Shown here piece after piece: positions 35,625 through 44,522 of a stretch of 64,000 nucleotides of DNA. Below the pieces are notes generated by a model. The model had not been told where the DNA came from, ran no database searches, and saw only the letters and a program-made list of their open reading frames with translations. Source of the stretch: Chloroflexota bacterium (GTDB taxonomy: Bacteria > Chloroflexota > Chloroflexia > Chloroflexales > Herpetosiphonaceae); NCBI GenBank assembly GCA_020161265.1, contig JAIUOC010000004.1:434001-498000 (forward strand), given 5' to 3'. Each line of letters begins with the position of its first letter. Within the stretch, counting starts at the first letter, position 1. Both the position numbers and the translations under genes were made by a program.

Positions 35625-37412
35625 ATGGATAGAGAACATCGCAGAGGATTTTTTCGCAGTTTATTGCTGGCAAGCCTCTTGATAAGCTTGATTGGGATTG
35701 CACAGCCTGTTGCACCCAGCCAATCAATGTTGGTACAAGGGGCTGCGCTAAGCAACCAAGCCAAGGCAATTCAAGCAGTTGGTGGCACTGTGCAACGCCA
35801 ATTTGCCCGCTTTGAAACCAGCGTGGCTCAATTAACCAAACCACAAATCGCCCAACTGCAAGCGCAAGGCCTGCGGGTTTTTGCCGATCAAGCGGTTGCT
35901 AGCTCAGCCCAAGTAGCGGTTGATCAGCCAATTGCTGTGCAGGCTGGACCCAAAAGTGCCACCCCATTGCAATATCCCTCGATTGTAACTGGCGCTGATG
36001 TGGTGCAACGCCGTGGCATCGATGGACGCGGCGTGACCGTGGCCGTGATCGATTCAGGTTTGCCAGCGATCGAACGACCTGAGCGGTGGCAGCGCATCGA
36101 TAACACGACTGCGCGTTACAACCAAGGCAGCCGCTTTTTGATTTATAAAGACATGTTAGCAAGCAACCAAATTACGAATAGCAGCGACCCATATGGCCAT
36201 GGAACCCATGTATTTGCCACTTTAGCCGATAATCGCGCTTTGCCAGCAGGCTATAGCGGAGCCAAAGTTGGGATTGCCCCAGGCGCGAATTATGTGGTGG
36301 TTCGGGCCTTAAATTCGCAGGGCCAAGCCTCGTATAGCACGATTATCGCGGCGATTGATTGGGTGATTGAGCATGCTGACGAATACAATATTCGGGTGCT
36401 GAATCTCTCGTTGCAAGCCGAAGTGATTGTGCCCTACTGGTATGATCCGCTGAATCAAGCGGTGATGCATGCTTGGAACGAGGGCATCACGGTGGTGGCA
36501 GCGGCTGGCAACACTGGTCCAAATCCCGCTACGATTATGGCCCCAGCCAACGTGCCCTATATCATCAGTGTGGGAGCAATTCGACCTGCAATCTACAACG
36601 ACAATGCTAGCGATAGTTTAGCAGCCTATTCATCGGCTGGGCCAACCGAAAGTCGTTTTGTTAAACCCGATGTGGTGATTGCTGGCTCGCGGGTCATTGC
36701 ACCCTTGCCTGCCGATAGTGTGTTAGCTAATTCTGGAGCCGCAGGCTTGGTTAGCGAACGCGCCAAACTCGAATGGGCTGATTTGAAAACCTCGCAACAA
36801 CTTAATTACTATGCCTTGAGTGGTACATCGATGGCCGCCGCTGAGGTAAGTGGGATTGTCGCCTTGTTGTTGCAAGATGAGCCAAATTTGACCAATAACC
36901 AAATCAAGGCCCGTTTGACTGGCACAGCCCAGCTTGCCAGCTTAGCCGATGGTCAAGCCGCTTACAGCATGTGGCAACAAGGTGCTGGCAAAGTTGTGCC
37001 AACTGCGGTGATCGATGGCAGCAACACTGGCGCTGCCAACGCGGGCATGGATTTGCCGACCGACCTGATTGTGAGCAGCAATCCCGATGATACTAGCAAC
37101 CACTATCAAGGCTCAACTGAGTATGATACGGCAACCAACACTTTTACTGATAGCACCACGACCTATAGCTCAACCCTTGCGACCAGCTACAGCACCTGGG
37201 CGGGGAGTTACAGCACCTGGGCTGGCAGTTATCTAACATGGGCAGGGAGCTACAGCACCTGGGCGGGGAGCTATAGTACTTGGGCTGGCAGTTATAGCAC
37301 TTGGGCAGGGAGCTACAGCACCTGGGCTGGTAGTTATAGCACGTGGGCAGGCAATAACGCGGCTGCCAGTGGCACTACCAATGTCAACGCTGGAAGCCTC
37401 GTAAGCGACTAA
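35625..37412 (+). CDS. Secreted subtilase (S8) with C-terminal YSTWAG tandem repeats
   Basis: 595 residues. Signal peptide (SLLLASLLISLIGIAQPVA), propeptide, then a catalytic domain with AVIDSG (Asp near 142), GHGTHV (His near 193) and SGTSMAAAEVSG (Ser near 401). After a Ser/Thr/Asp-rich linker, eight exact-length heptads SYSTWAG (one SYLTWAG) occupy about residues 521-576. The tail is short and Asn/Ser-rich. ATG 35625 has GGAGG five bases upstream. The heptads probably form a surface-binding or extended region. Confidence 0.93.
   Translation: MDREHRRGFFRSLLLASLLISLIGIAQPVAPSQSMLVQGAALSNQAKAIQAVGGTVQRQFARFETSVAQLTKPQIAQLQAQGLRVFADQAVASSAQVAVDQPIAVQAGPKSATPLQYPSIVTGADVVQRRGIDGRGVTVAVIDSGLPAIERPERWQRIDNTTARYNQGSRFLIYKDMLASNQITNSSDPYGHGTHVFATLADNRALPAGYSGAKVGIAPGANYVVVRALNSQGQASYSTIIAAIDWVIEHADEYNIRVLNLSLQAEVIVPYWYDPLNQAVMHAWNEGITVVAAAGNTGPNPATIMAPANVPYIISVGAIRPAIYNDNASDSLAAYSSAGPTESRFVKPDVVIAGSRVIAPLPADSVLANSGAAGLVSERAKLEWADLKTSQQLNYYALSGTSMAAAEVSGIVALLLQDEPNLTNNQIKARLTGTAQLASLADGQAAYSMWQQGAGKVVPTAVIDGSNTGAANAGMDLPTDLIVSSNPDDTSNHYQGSTEYDTATNTFTDSTTTYSSTLATSYSTWAGSYSTWAGSYLTWAGSYSTWAGSYSTWAGSYSTWAGSYSTWAGSYSTWAGNNAAASGTTNVNAGSLVSD
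37185..37352 (+). repeat. Eight 21-bp tandem repeats inside the subtilase gene
   Basis: Each unit encodes SYSTWAG. Copies differ by synonymous changes (AGC/AGT, TAC/TAT, GCG/GCT/GCA, ACC/ACT/ACG) and one Ser-to-Leu change, so the peptide is kept while the DNA drifts. Confidence 0.95.
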
Positions 37413-37503
37413 ATTTCAACCATTTCGAGCGGAGCGTGGGAGTAGCGATGCTTCCACGTTTTAGCATAACCACTATAGTTTGATAGCGATGTTCTCAGTG
37501 CCT

Positions 37504-37537
37504 AAACCCTGCGCCCAGCATTGTGGGCGCAGGGTTT
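37504..37537. terminator. Bidirectional terminator
   Basis: A 14-base-pair perfect stem (AAACCCTGCGCCCA and complement) with a six-base loop and T-run. It lies between converging genes. Confidence 0.88.
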
Positions 37538-37544
37538 TTGTGAT

Positions 37545-39959
37545 TTACCAACTGACGACGACCGAACCAGTGGCTTTGGTCAGTCGCAGCTCAAGATAGC
37601 GACTTGGGCCGATTGTTCGTTCATGGCCAAATGATGGCAGGCCATTGATCGTTAAATTAACGTGTTGTGGAGCATCGTTAGGCAGCAACAATTGTAATGT
37701 GACTTGTTCACCGCTGCCGGTAAAATCTAGCTGAAAACCGCGTGCTTGGCGTTGCCAGCGATAGCTCACATAGCCTTGCGAAGCAGCATAGCGGGCGGTA
37801 ACTTGGGCTTGTTGCACATCTGGCTCAACAATCCAACGTGGGCTGAGCATTGGTTGTTGATAGAGCGCACTTTGATCGGTCACCCCGGCTGCACCTTCAA
37901 TTAGCGCTGCCAGCATTGCCGTGCTGCCCCAGCCATCAGTAGCAAGGGTATCCGGGCCGGAGATGCCAGGATTGCCGACCGGGTAATACCACAAATAGCT
38001 GCCGCCTTGAGCTTCGATCATTTGGGCATAGCGGCGCAGAATATCAAAGCCATAGGCTGGCTGGCCCCAGCGAAATGCGCCACGAGCCAGTTCGCCGCCA
38101 ACCAGTGGCATCCGCCCACCATTAACATATTCGCCAGGCACGTTGCCCCAGCCTGGCAATGTGCCAAAACTCTCAGCAGGAAATGGCGGGTCGATGCTGA
38201 ACCATTCTGAGGAGAGGTTGCTCGAATCAGCCACCCGTCGCTGATAGTATTCGTCGATAATTGCCAAGGCCTTGCTGGCTTCCATTCCATAGCGATTGAG
38301 CGCATACGAGTTGGAGAGCGACAGCTGGCGAGCCTCATCGAGTTCAGGAATATCAAAAGGCTGCTCTAAAACATTGTGGGTGTAGAATTTGCCGTTCCAC
38401 GCAACCTCATTCAGCTGTGTGGTTAGTTGTTGCGAACGAACCAGCCATTGAGTAGCTTGGTCAAAATTGGCTTGGGTTAATTCAAGTTTGCTCAGCAAAT
38501 ATAAGCCATGGGCCATGCCTGTATTATCGCCGTGCATGATTCCAAAGCGGGTTTTTTCGTCGATCCAATGGCGTGGCGAGGTTTTGCCATCGGGGGCAAT
38601 CGTCGGCCCACCATATTCAAAATCCCATGTGTCAATCGTATATGGGCGGCGAATCAATCGCAGGGTGGGATTCCAGCGCTGTGGATCGCTCAGGCTATAG
38701 TTGATGCCTCGTAGCATGGCTAGTTTTTGCTCAAGCATCCAGCTGGTATCGCCAGTGGCTTGCCAGGCTTGATGCACGCCCTGCACAAACAGATATTCTA
38801 AATCGGCCTCAACAGCGGTACGACCTTGGACTGGCGCACCGCCAAGGATTGCAAAATAGTCGTCGAAGGCTCCATTGGCTTTTTGCTCACGCCGAAAATA
38901 ATCCAGCGTGCTGGTCATATCTTGCTCGAAATAGCGATAGCCCAAGCCTTGATGAACATGATCGCGCAGCCAAATCAGGTAGCTATCGGGCGAACGATAG
39001 CCGCGAATCGTGTAGCCTTGATATTGATAGATCGATAGGTCGTTGCGCAAAAAACTACGCACTTTGTTGGGCAGCGTATCGTAGGCCGCAACTCCAGTTT
39101 GAACGCTCGTCGTCGCCTCAAGTTGATAGATGCTGCTGGTGATCGCCGCCACCTTGCCATCAATCACCAAGACGGCGTAATGCTGGCCTAACGCACCTTG
39201 AGCGGTTAATACAAGATTTTGGCGTTGGCCTGTGAGATTAAGTGATTGGCTGGTTTCAAGTTGCCCAGCGCTATCAAAGATTCGTAGGCTGGCTGTACCA
39301 CTATAGTTGCCTGCATCAATTTGAATTTCAAATTGGTCGAGTGGCTTGAGCGGCTGGCTTGGGCCAGTTAAATTGGCGCGAATTGGGCTGGCTTGACGTG
39401 TGCCATTCAGCAGCCAATCGGCTTGCCACCGCCCAAGTGGACTGAGCATAATTTGTTGGTTGGTGTTGATCAGCAATTGCTGCTCGAAGTATTGCATGGT
39501 TTGTTGCTGACCAGTTAATGGATTGGTCTCGCTGACCGTTTCAGTAATTGGATTGCCCAAACGACTGGCCTCGCCATTGGCTTGCCAATAGCGCCGAAAC
39601 GGCTCGCAGATTGAGCGTTCGGTTGTTTCAACCCGCAAACACTGGTTAGTTGGCAGATGTTGGCGTTGGTTTTGCCAGGTTCGGCGACTGGCCTGAAATA
39701 GCTCTAGGCCAAGTTTGGCTGGCACAACTTGATTGTTGATCAAGTGCAAACGTTGGTTTTCAAAATATTGTACTAACTGACCATCGAACCACAACGCTTC
39801 GCTGATTGGTTGACCAAATAGTGCCGCAGCGCCATTCGCCTGCCAAAATTGTTGAAACTCGGCTTGTACCTGATACGTGGCCGCAACTGGGCTGGCATGG
39901 CTCGGCACGAAGCTTAATCCAATTAATAAACATCCTAACCAACAAAAAACTCGTCTCAT
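37545..39959 (-). CDS. Secreted six-hairpin glycosidase-like protein with two N-terminal FxxYWxxNG modules
   Basis: 804 residues. Signal peptide, then two short modules: FQQFWQANGAAALFGQPISE with VQYFENQRL, and FRRYWQANGEASRLGNPITE with MQYFEQQLL. A beta region at about 205-290 follows, then an (alpha/alpha) barrel from about 300 to 690: YLIWLRDHVHQGLGYRYFEQDM, GNTGMAHGLYLLSKLEL and EYVNGGRMPLVGGELARGAF. The layout fits the six-hairpin glycosidase superfamily. A C-terminal beta domain ends the protein. GGAAGG precedes the ATG. Substrate unknown. Confidence 0.78.
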   Translation of the reverse strand: MRRVFCWLGCLLIGLSFVPSHASPVAATYQVQAEFQQFWQANGAAALFGQPISEALWFDGQLVQYFENQRLHLINNQVVPAKLGLELFQASRRTWQNQRQHLPTNQCLRVETTERSICEPFRRYWQANGEASRLGNPITETVSETNPLTGQQQTMQYFEQQLLINTNQQIMLSPLGRWQADWLLNGTRQASPIRANLTGPSQPLKPLDQFEIQIDAGNYSGTASLRIFDSAGQLETSQSLNLTGQRQNLVLTAQGALGQHYAVLVIDGKVAAITSSIYQLEATTSVQTGVAAYDTLPNKVRSFLRNDLSIYQYQGYTIRGYRSPDSYLIWLRDHVHQGLGYRYFEQDMTSTLDYFRREQKANGAFDDYFAILGGAPVQGRTAVEADLEYLFVQGVHQAWQATGDTSWMLEQKLAMLRGINYSLSDPQRWNPTLRLIRRPYTIDTWDFEYGGPTIAPDGKTSPRHWIDEKTRFGIMHGDNTGMAHGLYLLSKLELTQANFDQATQWLVRSQQLTTQLNEVAWNGKFYTHNVLEQPFDIPELDEARQLSLSNSYALNRYGMEASKALAIIDEYYQRRVADSSNLSSEWFSIDPPFPAESFGTLPGWGNVPGEYVNGGRMPLVGGELARGAFRWGQPAYGFDILRRYAQMIEAQGGSYLWYYPVGNPGISGPDTLATDGWGSTAMLAALIEGAAGVTDQSALYQQPMLSPRWIVEPDVQQAQVTARYAASQGYVSYRWQRQARGFQLDFTGSGEQVTLQLLLPNDAPQHVNLTINGLPSFGHERTIGPSRYLELRLTKATGSVVVSW

Positions 39960-39981
39960 CCATACCTTCCATGAATTTGCT

Positions 39982-40008
39982 GGCTACTGGCAACAACTAC
40001 CAGTAGCC
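39982..40008 (-). terminator. Hairpin between acylase and glycosidase-like genes
   Basis: A nine-base perfect stem (GGCTACTGG with CCAGTAGCC) and a nine-base loop, without a T-run on the minus strand. It could be a partial terminator or processing site. Confidence 0.35.
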
Positions 40009-40021
40009 TTTACATTATGTC

Positions 40022-42487
40022 CTAGGGTTGTAATTGTAACATCTCCACCTCGCCAGCGCTGACTGCGGCACGGCCATAGGTCATGGGAATGTATTCAACT
40101 TTTTGCCAGCGTTCGAGTAGATCGTCGTAGTGCGGCGCGAGAAAATGGCCTGCTTGGCCTGGTGCGTTGATCATGCGGCTATTAGCAAAATCGCCTAAAT
40201 CGACAATATGCCGATAAATTGGCCCACGATCTTGGTCGAATGGCTCGCCATCGGCAACATGGCCAACATTAACCGTACTGCCATCGCCAGCACTTTCAAT
40301 CGCTTTGCTGAAAAAGCCTCGCAACGGCCCAATTGCATCAAGCGGGTTATGCGGGAACAAAGCAAGGTGAATTGTGCCCCAGCGCCATTGCTCCATCGGT
40401 TTATCTTGCATGCGGAAGCTTAAATCTTTGAGTGCCACATCAAGCGCTTGGGTCACAATTGCATTGCAGTTTTCAGTGCTGCTGGCCGTGCTAACATCGT
40501 CACACCAAGGGTTGTTAGGGTCTTGCAACATCGCTGGAATCGCCAAATCGATCAGTTGGCGGCGTTGGCCATAGGTTTCAAGCAAGCGTTCGCCCAATTC
40601 GTCGCCAACCATCGGCACGGTCAAATAATAGGTCCAAGCTTCGAAAATGCTGGCGGCTGGTTGATCGCCAGCGGTGCTGTAGTTCCAGTTTTGCAGCATG
40701 GCGATGGCTTGACGCTGTTGATCGGTCGTTGGCTGCACCAAATTCAGCAGCACTGGCAATAATTCCTCGGCATAGGTCGAATGCACATCGGCCTGAATCG
40801 CTGCCATATCGTCCATGGTTAATGTTGGTTTGGCCTCAATCAACTTGGTAATTCGTTGGGCACGAAATGGTGTGGCCCACTCGTGGCTGAGAAAATACGG
40901 GTAACTATCGGCTACAACTTTATTATTCGCTGTCGCAATATAGCCTTGAGGCGGGTTATAGCTTTGGGGCAATTGCTCAAACGGAATAAAGCCCGTCCAT
41001 TCATACTCGCCCGAAGCCCCATCAGCCGGCATTGTGCCATCGCCATTGGCGCGAATTGGAATATGGCCAGGTGCCATATAGCCAATATTGCCATCAACAT
41101 CAGCAAAAACAAAATTCTGAACTGGCGCAACATAACTTTCTAAGCCAGCCTGAAATTCTTGCCAATTTTGGGCTTTGTTAATCGCTAAATAGGCGTTGAT
41201 AGTGCTATCAGTTTGGTCGAGGGCTGTCCAGCGAAAGGCCAAGGCTTCACGTTGCGGCGCATCGGGGTCGTCGGCGTTATTGGCATTCAGCGCATCAGAA
41301 ATCAACGGCCCATGGCGGCTAACCCGAATCGTCAGCGGCAGATTGCCTTTATCTTTGACCCGAATCGTATCGCTGATAATCGTGAGTGGTTCGTAGCTAC
41401 CCTTGAACATGGCTTGAGTGCCAGTTGGGTCGAGGGTTTCGCGATACAAATCTTGAACATCAGGGCCAGTATTGGTCACGCCCCATGCGATCCGCTGGTT
41501 GTGGCCAACAATTACCCCAGGCAAACCTGGAATCGTCGCACCAACTGAGTGCAAATCGCCACCTTCGACCTCGGCCATATACCAAATTGAGGGCGTGCGA
41601 AAGCTCAAGTGCGGGTCGTCGGCCAATAAGGGCTTGCCTGTGGCTGATTTGCTTGGGCCGATCACCCAATTGTTCGAGCCAACGCCGGCAATATTGCCAC
41701 CACCAATTCCTAAACCTTGCTCAACTCGCCGACTTAATGCCAACAATTGAGAAGCTTGGCTGCCACCGCTGGGATTTGGCACAATCAGCGGGCCATCGCT
41801 CGGATAGTGGGGCACAAGATCTTTGGTTTTTTCGCTGCCCAATTTGGCAACCAATTCCATGGTCAGCAATTCGGTCGAATAATTACCACCCAAATCCCAC
41901 GACATCATTTTGGCCCAGCCCAGCACATCAGCGCCAACCCATGGCTCCGGCTCGACCCCAACTAAAGTGAACTCAGGCGAGAGTTCGCCGCCACTGTGCT
42001 CAGCCAAAAAAGCATTAATGCCACTAACATAGGCATCAACAATTGTTTTAGCTGCCGGATCGAGCGCGGCATAGGCACTTTCGGCGGCGCGATAAACCCC
42101 AAGCGTGCGCAAAAAGCGGTCGGTTTCGACTGTGGTTTCGCCCAAAGCTTCGGAGAGCGTACCACGGGCGATGCGGCGTTGAAACTCCATTTGCCACAGC
42201 CGATCTTGAGCATGAACATAGCCCAAGGCCATCAGGGCATCGGTTTCACTTTGGGCGTAGATATGCGGCACGCCATATTGATCGCGCAGCACATCGACCG
42301 GAGCCGCGAGGCCAGCGAGGGTCAGGGTTCCTGCGGTGGTTGGCAACGAACGGCGCAAATACAGATAGCCGCCGCCGCTGGCCAACACCAGCAAGAGCAC
42401 AACAATTAACAAGAAGCGCAAAAATAGAATAAACCAACGCTGAAGGGGTGGACGATCACGCAATGAGCGTTTGGCAGGTGTTGCCAC
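40022..42487 (-). CDS. Penicillin acylase-family Ntn hydrolase (acyl-homoserine lactone / penicillin amidase type)
   Basis: 821 residues. The start is GTG at 42487, with AAAGGAG seven bases upstream; the longer frame to 42562 lacks an RBS. A membrane helix follows at about 18-42, then the alpha chain (VLRDQYGVPHIYAQ, GYVHAQDRLWQMEFQRRIARG). The autocatalytic nucleophile Ser is in GSNNWVIGPSKS near 272, and the beta chain includes GHNQRIAWGVTNTGPDVQDLY. The family cleaves amide bonds of penicillins, lipopeptides or homoserine lactones; substrate not decided. The membrane anchor suggests action outside the cell. Confidence 0.92.
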   Translation of the reverse strand: MATPAKRSLRDRPPLQRWFILFLRFLLIVVLLLVLASGGGYLYLRRSLPTTAGTLTLAGLAAPVDVLRDQYGVPHIYAQSETDALMALGYVHAQDRLWQMEFQRRIARGTLSEALGETTVETDRFLRTLGVYRAAESAYAALDPAAKTIVDAYVSGINAFLAEHSGGELSPEFTLVGVEPEPWVGADVLGWAKMMSWDLGGNYSTELLTMELVAKLGSEKTKDLVPHYPSDGPLIVPNPSGGSQASQLLALSRRVEQGLGIGGGNIAGVGSNNWVIGPSKSATGKPLLADDPHLSFRTPSIWYMAEVEGGDLHSVGATIPGLPGVIVGHNQRIAWGVTNTGPDVQDLYRETLDPTGTQAMFKGSYEPLTIISDTIRVKDKGNLPLTIRVSRHGPLISDALNANNADDPDAPQREALAFRWTALDQTDSTINAYLAINKAQNWQEFQAGLESYVAPVQNFVFADVDGNIGYMAPGHIPIRANGDGTMPADGASGEYEWTGFIPFEQLPQSYNPPQGYIATANNKVVADSYPYFLSHEWATPFRAQRITKLIEAKPTLTMDDMAAIQADVHSTYAEELLPVLLNLVQPTTDQQRQAIAMLQNWNYSTAGDQPAASIFEAWTYYLTVPMVGDELGERLLETYGQRRQLIDLAIPAMLQDPNNPWCDDVSTASSTENCNAIVTQALDVALKDLSFRMQDKPMEQWRWGTIHLALFPHNPLDAIGPLRGFFSKAIESAGDGSTVNVGHVADGEPFDQDRGPIYRHIVDLGDFANSRMINAPGQAGHFLAPHYDDLLERWQKVEYIPMTYGRAAVSAGEVEMLQLQP

Positions 42488-42614
42488 AGGCTGACTCCTT
42501 TGTCCTAGGCAGCTGAAACTTTTGCTAGGGGCGTTACGTCTTACAGCCACGTCATTCGCCATAAGCGCAGCAATAGTATAAAATTAAAACGTTCTCGTGT
42601 GTTAGGAGCTACAA

Positions 42615-42911
42615 ATGTCGTATCAATCACGTCAACTTGTTCGACCAAATGAAGGCCGGGTTCTCGCTGGCGTTTGTGCTGGGATCGCCCGCTATTTCGG
42701 GATTGATCCGCTGATTGTGCGGATTGCTCTCGTGTTTTTTGGCTTATTTGTTGGCTCTGGGATTTTAGCCTATTTGATTGGCTGGGCCTTGATTCCTGAT
42801 TCTACGGGCAAGCGAGCAGGCACGCCGATTATTATTGCCTTGGTGATTTTTGGCGTACCATTTATCTGCTATTTGCTCACCCTGCCGTTCCAATTGCTCT
42901 TTGGCAATTAG
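42615..42911 (+). CDS. PspC-domain membrane protein
   Basis: 98 residues. The N-terminal PspC domain has RVLAGVCAGIARYFGIDPLIVRIALVFF, its full signature, followed by a helix GILAYLIGWALIPD and a further helix IIIALVIFGVPFICYLL. PspC proteins belong to envelope-stress or phage-shock systems. GGAG precedes the ATG. It is divergent from the acylase gene and is a single-gene unit ended by a hairpin. Confidence 0.9.
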   Translation: MSYQSRQLVRPNEGRVLAGVCAGIARYFGIDPLIVRIALVFFGLFVGSGILAYLIGWALIPDSTGKRAGTPIIIALVIFGVPFICYLLTLPFQLLFGN

Positions 42912-42929
42912 CCCATAATCTGTTGATCA

Positions 42930-42962
42930 ATGGCGCGGTGTTAACCCACTGCGCTATTTTAA
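42930..42962 (+). terminator. Terminator after the PspC gene
   Basis: An 11-base stem with two G-U pairs (ATGGCGCGGTG with CACTGCGCTAT) and a six-base loop, followed by TTTTAATTT. Confidence 0.65.
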
Positions 42963-43056
42963 TTTAACAAGGCTTGAGCCAATTCGATCCTTAATTGCTA
43001 TTTCGGTTAAAATAGCATAACGCCAACGATCTGTTGACAGCAATTAAGGATGAAGT

Positions 43057-44061
43057 ATGCCAGTCGTGACTTTGACTGATCGAATAGAATGGGCAATTGT
43101 TGCTCGTGAAAGCTTATTTGACGAACGCCATCAGGCAGGCTTGCGCTTGTTCAATGGGTTTCTTGAGGGCGAGCCGCAACTTGTGATCGACCTGTATGCG
43201 ACCACAGCGGTGGTGCATAACTATGCTGACCCACCCAAAGCAGGCGAGGCCTTGGTTGAGCAAGTGCTAGCGTGGTTGCCAACTCGCTTGCCATGGCTCG
43301 AAGCAATTTTAGTCAAAACCCGCCATAGCGATGATGAAACAGCCCAAAATGGGGTTTTGCGCTATGGCACAAGTTTAGCGACGCGCATCCGCGAGCATGG
43401 AGTTTGGTATGCGCTTGATCTGACCATGAACCGCGATGCCAGCTTGTATTTGGATACCCGCAACTTGCGCCAGTGGATTTTGGCTAATTTAGCCGATAAA
43501 ACGGTGCTCAACACCTTCGCCTATACGGGAAGCTTAGGCGTGGCGGCGGTAGCGGCGGGAGCCAAACGGGTGGTACAAACCGACCGTAATCGGCGCTTTT
43601 TGAATGTGGCCAAAACCTCGCACACCTTAAATGGCTTTCCAATTCATAAACCCGATTTTCAAACTGACGATTTTTGGCTGCATATGAACAGATTCAAACG
43701 CAAAGGCGAATTGTTCGATTGTGTGATTGTTGATCCGCCGATGTTTGCGGCCACCGATCATGGGGTGGTTGATTTGGCCCAAAACTACACTAAGGTGCTC
43801 AATCGGGTGCGGCCTTTGATGGAACACAACGGCACAATTATCGCCATCAACAATGCCCTCTTCTTGAGCGGCGAAGAATATCTCGCCTTGCTTGAAAAAA
43901 TTTGTGCCGATGGCTATGTTGAAATTGAACAATATATTGATATTGCTGAAGATTTTACGGGCTACCCAACAACGCGGCTTAGCAAACCAATCACCAATCC
44001 CTCCCCGTTTAATCATTCGACCAAAATTGCCGTGCTCAAAACCCGCCGCCGTGGATTTTAA
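43057..44061 (+). CDS. Class I SAM-dependent rRNA methyltransferase (RlmI/RlmK-like)
   Basis: 334 residues. SAM-binding motif: VLNTFAYTGSLGVAAVAAGAKRVVQTD near 150-175; catalytic region DCVIVDPPMFAAT near 226 with the DPP-x-F signature of RlmI-type enzymes. Upstream, LDLTMNRDASLYLDTRNLR is the family's conserved lead-in. These enzymes methylate a base of 23S rRNA. The catalytic Cys typical of m5C enzymes is not obvious, so the exact modification is not settled. AAGGATGA precedes the ATG. Confidence 0.85.
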   Translation: MPVVTLTDRIEWAIVARESLFDERHQAGLRLFNGFLEGEPQLVIDLYATTAVVHNYADPPKAGEALVEQVLAWLPTRLPWLEAILVKTRHSDDETAQNGVLRYGTSLATRIREHGVWYALDLTMNRDASLYLDTRNLRQWILANLADKTVLNTFAYTGSLGVAAVAAGAKRVVQTDRNRRFLNVAKTSHTLNGFPIHKPDFQTDDFWLHMNRFKRKGELFDCVIVDPPMFAATDHGVVDLAQNYTKVLNRVRPLMEHNGTIIAINNALFLSGEEYLALLEKICADGYVEIEQYIDIAEDFTGYPTTRLSKPITNPSPFNHSTKIAVLKTRRRGF

Positions 44062-44522
44062 GTAAAGTCAAAAGGCCGAAATCAAAAGGCAAAAGTAGCG
44101 CGAACAAACAATCAAGGGGAATTTAACGCAGCGGCGCAGAGTGATGTTTGGCTATGGGCTATGGGCTATAAGATCGTTTGAAATTTCAAAATGGGCTGAT
44201 AGCCAAAAGCCATCAGCCCATAGCCATCATTACGCCTCTGCGTTAAATCTCCGACCCCCTGCGCCCTAGCCCCTGACCCCTTATTCCCATTTTAATAAAA
44301 TTTTCCCTAGCAATTGATATAGCCTTAGAATATAATCGCTATGCACTTCCGTAGTACCCTAGTCATTTGTTACTGCTACTCTTCGTACTAACCTGCGGCA
44401 TATGTTAGTCATGGCAAACAAACTACGCTGAAGTTGCGCTGATCTGCTCCACCTTCATTTGGCCTCAAGAGTAATGACGCTCAGTGCAGGGTTGCTCTTC
44501 GAGAGTCTAGCAAGAGGTTTGT
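44062..44522. repeat. Repeat-rich spacer with long inverted repeat
   Basis: No gene. An inverted pair TTAACGCAG...GGCG at 44123-44141 and 44231-44246 encloses a second pair built from GGCTATGGGCT (44150-44168) and AGCCCATAGCC (44215-44225). The AAAAGTCAAAAGGC and CCCCTGACCCC phrases match the dispersed repeats around 54500 and 57650. A perfect TATAAT at 44331-44336 may serve the large gene downstream, but no -35 fits. Confidence 0.6.

Noticed and set aside
37185..37352. Possible CRISPR array
   Set aside because: 21-bp units have no spacers and encode SYSTWAG in frame.
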